DNA of 64,000 nucleotides from an uncultured Alistipes sp. (GCA_900544175.1 UQUN01000005.1:1-64000); one strand, 5' to 3'. Numbered from the stretch's first letter, positions 16,249-25,844 are shown. Program-made: numbers and translations. The notes: generated by a model from the sequence alone, not told the origin.

Positions 16249-19200
16249 TCAGTTGTTTTCCAATCTACCGTGACAATGCTTGTATTTCTTGCCCGAACCG
16301 CAGGGGCAAGGGTCATTCCGGCCGACCTTCTTCTCTATACGTATCGGGGCCCTGCTCTTGGGCTCTCCGGCATTGGTCACCATATCGGTCCTGGACGTGT
16401 GCATATTGCTCATATCCATACGTCTCCTCTCGCTCTCGCGCACATCCTGGGGTGCATTCTCCCTCATGGGGATATGCGCTCTGAGGAGAAACTTCACAAC
16501 CTCACGGCTTATCTTCTCGATAACAGTCTTGAAAAGGTTGAAACTCTCGAACTTGTATACAAGCAGAGGGTCCTTCTGCTCGTAAGTGGCATTCTGCACG
16601 GACTGCTTCAGGTCATCCATGTCACGCAGGTGCTCCTTCCATGCCTCGTCTATCATGACAAGAGTTATCGTCTTGCTGACAGCCCTGACCAGCTCCCGTC
16701 CCTGACTCTCGTACGCCTTCTTGAGATTGACGAGGACACGGAGTATCTTTGTTCCATCCCCTACCGGCACCGCTATGTTCTCGAACTGTGCGCCCTGCTT
16801 CTCGCATACAGCCTTTATTACCGGCCATGCCTTGGCCACCATGTCATCACTGCGTCTCGTGTATTCCTCCTTGATCTGGGTACCTATGGCATCCGCAATC
16901 TTCTCCCTCGACGAGTTCTTGTAGAAATCCGCATCGAACGACAGGTCTATGGAAAGGCTCTTCATCACCTCTATCTTGAACTCCTCATACTCCATATTCT
17001 CGGACTTGTCGGCCAGCACCTCGCAGCAGTCCCCTATCATGTTCATGACATCCACGTCTATACGCTCTCCATAAAGGGCATTACGACGCTTGTTGTAAAT
17101 GACTTCCCTCTGAGAATTCATCACATCGTCATACTCGAGAAGACGCTTACGTATACCGAAGTTGTTCTCCTCGACCTTACGCTGAGCCCGCTCGATAGTG
17201 TTCGCAAGCATGGAGTGCTGCAGAGGTTCGCCTTCCTTGAGTCCCATCTTGTCCACAATCGCAGCCATACGGTCTCCTCCGAAGAGACGGAGCAGGTTGT
17301 CCTCGAACGACACATAGAATACAGATGAGCCCGGGTCTCCCTGACGTCCCGCACGGCCTCGGAGCTGCCTGTCCACACGGCGGCTGTCATGCCTTTCCGT
17401 ACCTATGATGGCCAGTCCTCCAGCCTCCTTGACTCCAGGTCCCAGCTTTATGTCGGTACCTCGTCCTGCCATGTTGGTGGCAATTGTCACCGTCCCGGCA
17501 ATACCGGCATTGGCCACGATCTCGGCCTCTCTTGCATGCTGCTTGGCATTCAGGACGTTATGTTTGATTCCCCTCAACTTGAGCATTTTGCTGAGCAGCT
17601 CGGATATCTCCACCGATGTAGTACCCACCAGTACCGGTCTGCCTGCCTGTGTGAGCTCCACTATCTTGGCTATGACGGCATTGTATTTCTCCTTCTTTGT
17701 CTTATAGACGATGTCATCCTCATCCACACGGATCACAGGACGGTTCGTAGGTATGACCACGACATCCAGCTTGTAGATGGACCAGAATTCGCCGGCCTCC
17801 GTCTCTGCAGTACCTGTCATTCCGGAGAGCTTGTGATACATCCTGAAATAATTCTGAAGGGTGATGGTAGCGAATGTCTGGGTAGCGGCCTCAACCTTTA
17901 CGTTCTCCTTGGCCTCGATAGCCTGATGCAGACCTTCGGAGTAACGGCGTCCTTCGAGGATACGTCCTGTCTGCTCGTCCACAATCTTGATCTTGTTGTC
18001 CATGACCACATACTCCACATCGCGCTCGAACAACGCATAGGCCTTGAGCAGCTGGGTTACCGTATGTACTCTCTCGGACTTCAGAGCATAGTCGGACAGG
18101 AGAGCCGTCTTTCTGGCCTGCTTCTCCTCTGCCGGCAGGTCCATCTTCTCCAACTCGGCAATCTCATTGCCGATATCAGGCAAAATGAAGAACTTGTCAT
18201 CCGATACACTGGCTGCGATAAGGTCATTTCCCTTGTCCGTCATCTCCACCGACTTGTTCTGCTCCTCGATGACGAAATACAGGTCATCGGTAATCACATG
18301 CATCTGCTTGTTATTGTCCTGCATGTAGAAATTCTCAGTCTTCTGGAGCAGCTGCTTCATGCCCGGCTCCGAGAGAAACTTTATGAGCGGGTTGTACTTG
18401 GGAAGTCCCTTGTGCGCCTTGAGCAGTTGTTTGGCCCCTTCGGTCTCCTTTCCTTCGGATATCAGTTTCTTTGCCTCGGACAGGTATTTCGTGACAAGCT
18501 GCTTCTGCGCATTGTAGAGACGCTCAACATACGGTTTGAACTCTACGAACTGCTGGTCGTCTCCACGCGGCACCGGACCTGATATGATCAAAGGTGTACG
18601 GGCATCATCGATAAGCACGGAGTCCACCTCGTCCACTATGGCGTAATGATGCTTGCGCTGTACAAGGTCATGCTTGTCAATGGCCATGTTGTCGCGGAGA
18701 TAGTCGAAACCGAACTCGTTGTTGGTACCGAAAGTGATGTCAGCCCTGTAGGCATTGCGGCGGGCCGCCGAGTTGGGCTGATGCTTGTCTATGCAGTCCA
18801 CTCTCAGACCGTGGAACTCATACAGAGGCCCCATCCACTCGGAGTCTCGCTTGGAGAGGTAGTCGTTGACCGTCACTACGTGCACTCCCTTGCCGGCAAG
18901 GGCATTGAGGAATACAGGCAAGGTTGCGACGAGGGTCTTTCCCTCTCCTGTTGCCATTTCGGCTATCTTGCCCTGATGCAGTACAATACCGCCTATGAGC
19001 TGGACGTCATAGTGGACCATGTCCCATGTTACAGGATTGCCTCCGGCCATCCATGTATGGCTCCAGTATGCCTTGTCCCCTTCTATGCGGACGTAGTCAT
19101 GCCGGGCACTGAACTCGCGGTCCATTTCCGTGGCATTCACAACAACCGTCTCCTTCTCCTTGAACCTGCGGGCCGTGGACTTCATGACCGCAAAAGCATC

Positions 19201-19533
19201 CGGGAGCACCTCGTTGAGCACCTCCTCTATTTCCTCGTCTATCTTCTTGGTCAGCTTGTCCACTTCCGTCGCCACCGCCTCTTTTTTCTCCACCGGAATA
19301 TTGACATCCTCAAGCTGCGCGCGCAGGGACTTCTTCCGTTCCTCGTCAGCCGCTATCCTGTCGCTGATAACCTTCCTTATCCTGTCGGTCTCGCCTCTCA
19401 GCTCATCATCCGAAAGTTTGTCGATCCTCTCATAGGCGGCCAGCACCTTGTCAAGAACCGGCCGGATCTGCTTCATATCCTTTTCGGCTTTCGTACCGAA
19501 CAGCTTCTTCAATAAACCATTAATCGAACTCAT
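16249..19533 (-). CDS. secA: Preprotein translocase ATPase SecA
   Basis: Motor of the Sec translocon that pushes unfolded preproteins through SecYEG, 1094 aa, the long Bacteroidota form. Walker A is in MATGEGKTLVATLP and a DEVD box follows in YAIVDEVDSVLIDDARTP. The helicase motif is TNMAGRGTDIKLGPG, and the C-terminal zinc hook is RNDPCPCGSGKKYKHCHG (three Cys and one His). It heads the secA-lpdA-bactofilin unit, with a -7 box at 19572-19579. Confidence 0.98.
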   Translation of the reverse strand: MSSINGLLKKLFGTKAEKDMKQIRPVLDKVLAAYERIDKLSDDELRGETDRIRKVISDRIAADEERKKSLRAQLEDVNIPVEKKEAVATEVDKLTKKIDEEIEEVLNEVLPDAFAVMKSTARRFKEKETVVVNATEMDREFSARHDYVRIEGDKAYWSHTWMAGGNPVTWDMVHYDVQLIGGIVLHQGKIAEMATGEGKTLVATLPVFLNALAGKGVHVVTVNDYLSKRDSEWMGPLYEFHGLRVDCIDKHQPNSAARRNAYRADITFGTNNEFGFDYLRDNMAIDKHDLVQRKHHYAIVDEVDSVLIDDARTPLIISGPVPRGDDQQFVEFKPYVERLYNAQKQLVTKYLSEAKKLISEGKETEGAKQLLKAHKGLPKYNPLIKFLSEPGMKQLLQKTENFYMQDNNKQMHVITDDLYFVIEEQNKSVEMTDKGNDLIAASVSDDKFFILPDIGNEIAELEKMDLPAEEKQARKTALLSDYALKSERVHTVTQLLKAYALFERDVEYVVMDNKIKIVDEQTGRILEGRRYSEGLHQAIEAKENVKVEAATQTFATITLQNYFRMYHKLSGMTGTAETEAGEFWSIYKLDVVVIPTNRPVIRVDEDDIVYKTKKEKYNAVIAKIVELTQAGRPVLVGTTSVEISELLSKMLKLRGIKHNVLNAKQHAREAEIVANAGIAGTVTIATNMAGRGTDIKLGPGVKEAGGLAIIGTERHDSRRVDRQLRGRAGRQGDPGSSVFYVSFEDNLLRLFGGDRMAAIVDKMGLKEGEPLQHSMLANTIERAQRKVEENNFGIRKRLLEYDDVMNSQREVIYNKRRNALYGERIDVDVMNMIGDCCEVLADKSENMEYEEFKIEVMKSLSIDLSFDADFYKNSSREKIADAIGTQIKEEYTRRSDDMVAKAWPVIKAVCEKQGAQFENIAVPVGDGTKILRVLVNLKKAYESQGRELVRAVSKTITLVMIDEAWKEHLRDMDDLKQSVQNATYEQKDPLLVYKFESFNLFKTVIEKISREVVKFLLRAHIPMRENAPQDVRESERRRMDMSNMHTSRTDMVTNAGEPKSRAPIRIEKKVGRNDPCPCGSGKKYKHCHGRLENN

Positions 19534-19571
19534 ATTCTTTCTTTTGCTTATATCCGGTTTTATTTAACCTA

Positions 19572-19579
19572 CAAATATA
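19572..19579 (-). promoter_or_regulatory. secA promoter -7 box
   Basis: TATATTTG on the minus strand, a full TAnnTTTG match, 39 bases before the secA start. No TTTG stands at the expected -33 distance. Confidence 0.6.
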
Positions 19580-19605
19580 CTGTTTATTTTGATTCACCCA
19601 GAAGC

Positions 19606-20007
19606 TTATCTTATTTTTCGCTTTATTTTACAAAGATACGAGGTCGTAATACCAAGATACGACGCAATCACCTTGGAGCTCACGCTTCTTATAATATTCT
19701 GTCTGTTCGCAATCAACGCCTCGTAACGTTCCTTGGTCGTCCCGTTCAGCATTCTCAACTTTCTTTCGATCATTTCCAACTGACGGACAGCCACAGTATA
19801 CATCCATCTGGCGAACTCGTGGGACTCTTCAATCTTCCTGTCAAAAACCTGCTTCGGAATCTTCTTCACGACACACCTGTTACATGCCACCGCATAAATG
19901 TGCGCCGGTATGGACTGCGAATACCCCAAGGGGGACAAGAGTATCGTACCCTTGGACGAGAAACCGACAGTGACTTCCTTAATAAAACACTTTATCAGAT
20001 CGTCCAT
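19606..20007 (-). CDS. Short Crp/Fnr-like regulator lacking N-terminal part
   Basis: A 133-aa protein like the second half of Bacteroidota Crp/Fnr regulators. The end of the cyclic-nucleotide-binding fold (about 10-55), the dimer helix (about 60-90, RQLEMIERKLRML) and an HTH with VIASYLGITTSYLCKIKRKI are present. The first 55-60 residues of the usual ligand domain are absent. The in-frame sequence upstream has no start codon and meets a TAG about 15 codons back. A full -7 box sits at 20031-20038, so the short form appears to be a transcribed gene rather than a start error. It probably cannot bind a cyclic nucleotide. Target genes are unknown. Confidence 0.7.
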   Translation of the reverse strand: MDDLIKCFIKEVTVGFSSKGTILLSPLGYSQSIPAHIYAVACNRCVVKKIPKQVFDRKIEESHEFARWMYTVAVRQLEMIERKLRMLNGTTKERYEALIANRQNIIRSVSSKVIASYLGITTSYLCKIKRKIR

Positions 20008-20030
20008 CTCAACTGTAAAATATCTTTTTT

Positions 20031-20038
20031 CAAAAGTA
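20031..20038 (-). promoter_or_regulatory. Promoter -7 box for short Crp-like gene
   Basis: TACTTTTG on the minus strand, a full TAnnTTTG match, 24 bases before the start codon. The remaining gene-free stretch up to 20252 shows no further structure. Confidence 0.55.
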
Positions 20039-20252
20039 GGAAATTTATTGAACTATGACAACATTAGGACAGACATGAATACACCTTTGACGGCAGCTGG
20101 TCCGGGACTTTGCCAGTCCAGGATATGTCCAAGGCATCTGCCCCGCAGAATGCACGCAGAATCGATTATATGACCAAGTAGCCGTCCAACGAGCACACGC
20201 ACAGCAACAAGCAGAGCCCTATCAAATCCTTTTCGGGAAATGACATGGTCTC

Positions 20253-21341
20253 TTATAAGCCGAACATATAAAACACAGTACCTGTGACAATCGCGAAAGC
20301 GGCATTGACAAGTTTCGCAACCAGGAAACTTTTCGTGCTGGAGGCCAGCAAAGGAAGAGACGTATGGCCGTCCTGCGACATGGAACTGGTGAGCAGGACA
20401 GAAAACGGGACATACCCGCCCGCAAACAGGGAGATGAACACCATATGGGGTCCTGATTCCGGAATCATACCGACAAGGGCTGCCAGAATCAAAAGATAAT
20501 AGGTATTGTCCTTCAGCCAGTCCCCGATGTCGACATAATGCATTACGACCGTAATTACAGCCAGGGCACCGGCAGTCCACAAAAAGGTCTTGAGCGCGTG
20601 CTTGCAGATAACGTGATGCCACAGATGTTCCTTCACGAAGTGCTCGGAGGAAGCGGCTACGAGCAGCACCACAAATACGCTAAGGATAGCGAACAGGATA
20701 TTCATCCACCTCTCGCTGAGAAAATTGAACGGAACAGCCGGCATCTCGGCCGCCTCTTCTCCCACATGCTCATGTTCCAGGACACCGGAGAATACGGCCG
20801 CCACGAACACCAGTATGGCGACCATCAGGACTATCCGTTCCTTACCGGAGCCGCGCATTACTTTATATGAGGAGAGGCGGAATATTCTGGGGAACTCCCC
20901 CTTATTGGCATCGTGCAGCTCAAACCCGGGATCGCAGTGTACACGGACAGGATGCTTCCGGAAAATCAGGTCTGTCAAAAGGCCACACAATATGGCAAGT
21001 ACAAACAGGACCGCAAAAAGTATGACAGCCTGACGCGGTATCATCGCCAGCATGACGAAAGACTCATCCCCGGAAGAAGAAATCATGGCCGCGACCAAAG
21101 CTCCCATGCTGATTATACCGTGGGAGTACAACGAGACAGCGGCAAAGCCACCTATACAGCCGGGAATAAGTCCGAGCAGGGCACCGGCCGCCACCTGACG
21201 CAGCGGAGAGTCCTGCAGACGGCCGAACCACCGTCCGGCGGAGGCCACATTGACGTACTCAATCATGATCATCATCACCATCACCAGGCTGGTAATGAGA
21301 TACGCGTTGAGGAGCACGTCCTTGAGCAGATGCCAGATCAT
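20253..21341 (-). CDS. Putative 10-TM metal exporter (ArsP_2-like)
   Basis: A 362-aa polytopic membrane protein with about ten hydrophobic segments and a central His-rich loop (EHEHVGEE). Two related half-motifs, GLIPGCIGGFAAVSLYSHG (57-75) and GMIPESGPHMVFISLFAGG (about 295-313), suggest an inverted-repeat transporter. This fits the ArsP_2 family of putative heavy-metal exporters, whose members are also annotated as manganese transporters. The substrate is not established. It overlaps meaB by 4 bases, so the two are translationally linked, which is unusual. Confidence 0.75.
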   Translation of the reverse strand: MIWHLLKDVLLNAYLITSLVMVMMIMIEYVNVASAGRWFGRLQDSPLRQVAAGALLGLIPGCIGGFAAVSLYSHGIISMGALVAAMISSSGDESFVMLAMIPRQAVILFAVLFVLAILCGLLTDLIFRKHPVRVHCDPGFELHDANKGEFPRIFRLSSYKVMRGSGKERIVLMVAILVFVAAVFSGVLEHEHVGEEAAEMPAVPFNFLSERWMNILFAILSVFVVLLVAASSEHFVKEHLWHHVICKHALKTFLWTAGALAVITVVMHYVDIGDWLKDNTYYLLILAALVGMIPESGPHMVFISLFAGGYVPFSVLLTSSMSQDGHTSLPLLASSTKSFLVAKLVNAAFAIVTGTVFYMFGL

Positions 21342-22462
21342 CCTCTGTACAGTTTGAGCAGCTCGCCGGCAGCGGAGAACGAATCAATCCTGCCGTCCAG
21401 CACGGCCTTTTCGTAATCCGGCATGGCCGCCGCCACGGCCGGACTGTCGTAGAACATGTCTTTCAGGGAATTGTTTATCGTCTCGTACATCCAGTAACGG
21501 TCCTGCTCACGACGGCGGTGCCAGTAATATCCGTTGCCCTTCACCAAGGCGAAATACTTCTCCATCATCGACCAGATATCGTCCAGACCGGTCCTTTCCA
21601 CCGATGAGGCTGTCAGAGCCGCAGGTGTCCAGCCGGACTCGGTCGGAGGGAAAAGATGCAGGGCGTTGGAATAGAGCGCACGCGCCATATTGGCCTTATC
21701 CACATTGTTGCCGTCGGCCTTGTTCACTACGATCATGTCCGACATTTCCATGACTCCCCGCTTGATGCCCTGCAGGTCATCTCCCGCTCCTGATATCAGT
21801 ATCAGCAGGAAAAAGTCACTCATCGAATGTACCGCCGTTTCCGACTGTCCCACACCCACGGTCTCTATGAACACCACGTCATAGCCGGCAGCCTCGCACA
21901 GCAGGACGGTCTCGCGTGTCTTGCGCGCAACTCCACCCAGAGATCCGGCGGACGGGCTGGGACGGATGAATGCCATCGGATTGTTGCACAGTGTCTCCAT
22001 GCGGGTCTTGTCTCCCAGAATACTGCCCTTGGTCTTCTCGCTGCTGGGATCGATGGCAAGGACTGCGAGACGATGCCCCTTGCCGGTGACCAGATTTCCG
22101 AAAGCCTCGATAAAGGTACTCTTGCCGGCTCCCGGCACGCCGGTGATGCCGATACGCATGGACTCCTTTCGCTTGGAGTGTTCCAGGCAGCGGACTATCA
22201 GTTCACGGGCCATATCGCGGTGCTCAGGCAGGGAACTCTCCACCAGTGTGATGGCCTGGCTCAGGACAATAGTGTTGCCCTCCAGGATACCCTTCATATA
22301 GTCATCCACAGTCATGGACGAACGTCTCCGCCTATGGATTATGTTATTCAGATAAGGATTGACAATAGGAGGCTGCTCCACTCCGTCGTTCATGACGAGC
22401 GCGGATTCATCGTTGTGATACTCCTCGAAGAAATCTCCTTTCCTGTCAGATTTTGTATTCAT
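21338..22462 (-). CDS. meaB: MeaB/ArgK-type GTPase for methylmalonyl-CoA mutase
   Basis: G3E-family GTPase that protects and gates cobalamin loading of methylmalonyl-CoA mutase, 374 aa. It shows the P-loop GVPGAGKS (108-115), the conserved LAIDPSSEKTKGSILGDKTRM, FIETVGVGQSE (switch region) and VVNKADG for guanine recognition. The C-terminal dimerisation helices end at the stop. The mutase genes are not beside it, and it is followed with a 4-base overlap by a putative metal exporter. The DUF1573 gene ends... upstream on the same strand with an 8-base gap, so the three may form one operon. Confidence 0.93.
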   Translation of the reverse strand: MNTKSDRKGDFFEEYHNDESALVMNDGVEQPPIVNPYLNNIIHRRRRSSMTVDDYMKGILEGNTIVLSQAITLVESSLPEHRDMARELIVRCLEHSKRKESMRIGITGVPGAGKSTFIEAFGNLVTGKGHRLAVLAIDPSSEKTKGSILGDKTRMETLCNNPMAFIRPSPSAGSLGGVARKTRETVLLCEAAGYDVVFIETVGVGQSETAVHSMSDFFLLILISGAGDDLQGIKRGVMEMSDMIVVNKADGNNVDKANMARALYSNALHLFPPTESGWTPAALTASSVERTGLDDIWSMMEKYFALVKGNGYYWHRRREQDRYWMYETINNSLKDMFYDSPAVAAAMPDYEKAVLDGRIDSFSAAGELLKLYRG

Positions 22463-22470
22463 GCAACTAT

Positions 22471-23565
22471 CTATTTAACTGTATATATCACGAAAAGATT
22501 TATTATAGGACGTGTTGGAGAGTTGGTTATGAGCGTAATGATATTGAGTACCTCTCCGCTCTGCCCTGCCGTGGAGACACGCAGGTCCAGCACGCCTTTC
22601 CCGCCATAGGGCACAGGTTCCGGCAACGACAGCGTCAGTCCTGGTTCGCTGGTATCGGCCTTGTATATCCTGAAATCCTCCTTGCCTATGTTCTTTACCG
22701 TAAACGAACCGGAAAGCACATCCCCCTCTTCGACATCGCCCAGTTCTATAGACGAGTACTCGAACTGCGGAAGGGATCCCGCACGTTTCTGAGCCTCGGT
22801 CATGTCCGAGAAATTCTCCTTTATAAGAGCCTCTACAGCCATCACGTTGCCGTATTTCTTTCCGTCCACCACAGCCGAAAACGTAAAGTCCGTCTTGCCC
22901 CACTTCTCTCCGTCGGTTTTCCTCGTATCCACCACACAGGTCAGACGCACCTTGGATCTGGCCGGAATGGAGCTGCCCGGCATGGACACTGTAAGGCCGG
23001 GTGTCATGTCCGTGAACGTCACGTCCACATCCCTGCCGGAAGTATTTGCTATCTCCACTTCCACACTTCTGGAGAGACCCTGCTCTACCTGTCCGATGGA
23101 GACGGTCCTCAACCTGAAACCGAGAGGTCCGCTGGCAATTGGAAAGAGCTCGGCTATGCTCTTGCGCCTGTCATGGACAACACCTCTGATCTTCAGTATT
23201 ACAGGCTTTGTAAGACCCGATATGTACACCGTGACGGACTTGTCGAACGGATAAGGTCCCTGATCATTGGAGAAGACTACCGAAACAGTACCTGTCCCGC
23301 CAGGCATTATAGGAGCCTCCGTCCATGATGGTTCCGTACATCCGCACGATGTGATGACCCGGTGTATCACCACCGGACTGCTGCTTATATTCCTGACAGT
23401 GAAAGTACACTCCTGCGGGCCGTCGGAAATCATTATGTTCCCGAAATCATGTACGACCTTATCGAACGACACCGTATGCTCGAACTCATTCTGCGCACCG
23501 GCACTCACTGCCCCTGCATAAAGGAGACAGAGTGAAATAAAAATACTGAGAATCAAGCGGTTCAT
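22471..23565 (-). CDS. DUF1573 envelope protein
   Basis: A 364-aa exported protein with a signal peptide (about 1-24, ending SAGAQ) and about three Ig-like (ASH/MSP-type) beta domains. The first carries the DUF1573 hallmark Ser-Cys74-Gly-Cys76-Thr after FTVRNISSSPVVIHRV. DUF1573 proteins are common in Bacteroidota; their role is unknown, probably in the periplasm or outer membrane. It is the first gene of a likely DUF1573-meaB-exporter unit (8-base gap, then 4-base overlap) and has its own -7 box at 23599-23606. Confidence 0.85.
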   Translation of the reverse strand: MNRLILSIFISLCLLYAGAVSAGAQNEFEHTVSFDKVVHDFGNIMISDGPQECTFTVRNISSSPVVIHRVITSCGCTEPSWTEAPIMPGGTGTVSVVFSNDQGPYPFDKSVTVYISGLTKPVILKIRGVVHDRRKSIAELFPIASGPLGFRLRTVSIGQVEQGLSRSVEVEIANTSGRDVDVTFTDMTPGLTVSMPGSSIPARSKVRLTCVVDTRKTDGEKWGKTDFTFSAVVDGKKYGNVMAVEALIKENFSDMTEAQKRAGSLPQFEYSSIELGDVEEGDVLSGSFTVKNIGKEDFRIYKADTSEPGLTLSLPEPVPYGGKGVLDLRVSTAGQSGEVLNIITLITNSPTRPIINLFVIYTVK

Positions 23566-23598
23566 ACCATATCACTTAGAACATTGCCTTTAATCATG

Positions 23599-23606
23599 CA
23601 AATATA
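23599..23606 (-). promoter_or_regulatory. Promoter -7 box for the DUF1573 operon
   Basis: TATATTTG on the minus strand, a full TAnnTTTG match, 34 bases before the start codon. Confidence 0.6.
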
Positions 23607-23685
23607 ATTTATATAGGTAAAAATCCCTACATTTATCTTAACAATTTTAAAGAGCCTCCCATAGTCCACTTTAGGAAAATTTGTA

Positions 23686-23693
23686 TATATTTG
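23686..23693 (+). promoter_or_regulatory. Ferredoxin promoter -7 box
   Basis: TATATTTG, a full TAnnTTTG match, 33 bases before the ferredoxin start. No clear -33 TTTG. Confidence 0.6.
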
Positions 23694-23726
23694 CCGAATA
23701 TTTAACAACACACAACAACATTACTT

Positions 23727-23897
23727 ATGGCACACAAAATCGATCCTGATGCTTGCGTAGCATGCGGTTCCTGCATTGATGAATGCCCATTAGGAGCCAT
23801 CCACGCCGGAGATGTCTATTCAATTGATCCTGATACCTGCGCCGACTGCGGTTCATGCGTTGACGCTTGCCCCAACGGCGCTATCTCACCGGCATAA
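23727..23897 (+). CDS. 2[4Fe-4S] ferredoxin
   Basis: A 56-aa clostridial-type ferredoxin carrying low-potential electrons in the cytoplasm. Two CxxCxxCxxxCP cluster motifs are visible: Cys10, 13, 16 and 20-Pro, and Cys38, 41, 44 and 48-Pro. The two halves are similar (DPDACVACGSCIDECP and DPDTCADCGSCVDACP), reflecting the old duplication in this family. It has its own promoter and terminator, so it is a single-gene unit. Likely partners are pyruvate:ferredoxin oxidoreductase, hydrogenase or Rnf, none of them in this window. Confidence 0.95.
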   Translation: MAHKIDPDACVACGSCIDECPLGAIHAGDVYSIDPDTCADCGSCVDACPNGAISPA

Positions 23898-23917
23898 ATT
23901 TTAAAAACCAATAATAA

Positions 23918-23953
23918 AAAAGGGTCTCCATCACCGGAGGCCCTTTTTCTTTT
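23918..23953. terminator. Bidirectional terminator between ferredoxin and rho
   Basis: A GC-rich stem (about 23921-23929 with 23934-23942, one G-U pair) has A-runs on the left and T-runs on the right, so it can stop transcription from both the ferredoxin gene (plus) and rho (minus). Confidence 0.8.
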
Positions 23954-23985
23954 CACAACCTTAGCCGAGCATGCCCTGAGTCACA

Positions 23986-25836
23986 TCATTCTCCATTCAT
24001 GGAAATAAGGAACTCCTCGTTGCTTATGGTTCCGTCCATGCGCTTCTTCAGGAATTCCATTGCCTCCACACTGGTCATGTCTGCCAGGAAATTGCGCAGA
24101 ACCCAGAGACGGTTGATCTTCTCCTTGTCCAGAAGAAGGTCGTCACGACGGGTACTGCTCAAAGTTACGTCGACAGCAGGAAATATCCTCTTGTTCGCAA
24201 GCTTGCGGTCAAGCTGAAGCTCCATATTGCCGGTTCCTTTGAACTCCTCGAAGATAACGTCATCCATCTTGGATCCGGTATCCGTAAGTGCCGTCGCCAA
24301 AATCGTAAGAGACCCTCCGTTCTCTATGTTGCGGGCCGCCCCGAAAAACCTTTTGGGCTTATGAAGCGCATTGGCATCCACTCCACCGGAAAGCACTTTT
24401 CCGGATGCAGGCTGGACTGTATTGAACGCCCTGGCAAGACGGGTGATCGAGTCAAGGAAGATGACCACGTCATGACCGCACTCCACCAGCCTCTTGGCCT
24501 TCTCGAGCACTATGCTGGCCACCTTGACATGTCGCTCCGCCGGCTCGTCGAAAGTCGAGGCCACGACTTCCGCCTTGACACTGCGTGCCATGTCGGTAAC
24601 CTCCTCTGGACGCTCGTCGATCAGAAGCACAATCATGTAGACCTCAGGATGATTGTCCGCTATGGCATTGGCGATGGATTTAAGAAGTATCGTCTTACCT
24701 GTCTTGGGCTGGGCCACTATAAGTCCCCTCTGTCCTTTTCCTATAGGGGTGAACAGGTCCACTATCCTGCACGAGAGGTCATTGTGCCCGTTCCCGGTAA
24801 GCGTGAACTTCTCGTTGGGGAAAAGAGGGGTTAGAAAGTCAAACGGTACACGGTCACGGATATATTCCGGAGTCCTTCCGTTTATGGTATGAATCCTGAC
24901 CAATGGAAAGTATTTGTCCCCTTCCCGCGGCGGCCGGATTTCTCCAATTATAGTATCTCCTGTCTTCAGAGCATAAGCCTTTATCTGATTTTGGGACACG
25001 TATATGTCATCAGGGGAATTCAGATAATTGTAGTCCGACGAACGAAGGAAGCCATACCCGTCCGGCATTATCTCCAGGACTCCCTGAGCCTCCACTATTC
25101 CGTCATATTCCACCCTCACAGCCGTCCTCGAATCCTCAGACATCTGCTGCCGGTTCTGAGGCTGCTCGTTATGGGACTCTTTCTGCTGGACCTTCTGCTG
25201 CACTACAGGCTTTTCGTTTCTGTCATTCCTGTCGTTGAGAGATGCCCTCTCCTGAGGCTCTTCCGGAGCCTGGGGCTTCTGTACGGCAGGGGCCTGAGAT
25301 GCCTCCTGCGATTTTGGTTCACGCACCGCAGGCCTGCGCCCTCTCACGGCTGCATGCGGCTGTCCGGCGTCTTCCGGCTTCTCCCGCACCTTGCTTCCTG
25401 CCTGCCGGCCGGCTGGCTTCTTCCCGGATGGCCTGTTCTGAGGCTCTTCCGCCTTATGCTCCTGTTCAGATACCTCCGGTGTCCCGGCCGCCTGAACCGG
25501 TGCCGGCACTTCAACGACCGGATTCTTCTTGGGACGACCCCGTTTTTTCTTGACCGGAGCACTCTCGGGCTTAGGCGGCTCCTGGGCTTCTACGGCAGGT
25601 ACCTCCGGCTGCTTCTCCTCGGATTGTGAGGCATTCTCTTGTACCTCAGGCTGTTTTGCTATCCTACGGCGCCTTTTCAGACGCGGAGTCTCATTGCTCT
25701 GGACAGCCTGTTCGTCCAGGATCCTGTACACAAGATCCTCCTTGGACATAGAGTCCGCCTTCTTTATACCCAACTCCTCAGCCAGAACAAGCAGTTCCTC
25801 AAGGCTCTTCTCTCGTAATTCCAATATTGCGTACAT
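23986..25836 (-). CDS. rho: Transcription termination factor Rho
   Basis: Hexameric RNA helicase that ends transcription, 616 aa. An N-terminal SAP-like Rho_N domain (about 1-45) is followed by a long low-complexity linker (about 50-235, rich in Pro, Glu, Lys, Gln and Arg). Next come the RNA-binding cold-shock domain (GVLEIMPDGYGFLRSSDYN) and the RecA-type ATPase with P-loop AQPKTGKT and DSITRLARAFNTV. The linker makes it about 200 residues longer than E. coli Rho; such insertions are usual in Bacteroidota and may affect RNA binding. It lies 8 bases after ridA in the lptD-ridA-rho unit. Confidence 0.97.
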   Translation of the reverse strand: MYAILELREKSLEELLVLAEELGIKKADSMSKEDLVYRILDEQAVQSNETPRLKRRRRIAKQPEVQENASQSEEKQPEVPAVEAQEPPKPESAPVKKKRGRPKKNPVVEVPAPVQAAGTPEVSEQEHKAEEPQNRPSGKKPAGRQAGSKVREKPEDAGQPHAAVRGRRPAVREPKSQEASQAPAVQKPQAPEEPQERASLNDRNDRNEKPVVQQKVQQKESHNEQPQNRQQMSEDSRTAVRVEYDGIVEAQGVLEIMPDGYGFLRSSDYNYLNSPDDIYVSQNQIKAYALKTGDTIIGEIRPPREGDKYFPLVRIHTINGRTPEYIRDRVPFDFLTPLFPNEKFTLTGNGHNDLSCRIVDLFTPIGKGQRGLIVAQPKTGKTILLKSIANAIADNHPEVYMIVLLIDERPEEVTDMARSVKAEVVASTFDEPAERHVKVASIVLEKAKRLVECGHDVVIFLDSITRLARAFNTVQPASGKVLSGGVDANALHKPKRFFGAARNIENGGSLTILATALTDTGSKMDDVIFEEFKGTGNMELQLDRKLANKRIFPAVDVTLSSTRRDDLLLDKEKINRLWVLRNFLADMTSVEAMEFLKKRMDGTISNEEFLISMNGE

Positions 25837-25844
25837 CTGGCAAA

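Noticed and set aside
17389..18582. Long open frame of 397 codons opposite secA
   Set aside because: It is antisense to a conserved gene, has no recognisable family, and such frames are common opposite GC-balanced coding DNA with few rare codons. Similar antisense frames opposite rho (24889-25629), lpdA and ftsH were rejected for the same reason.
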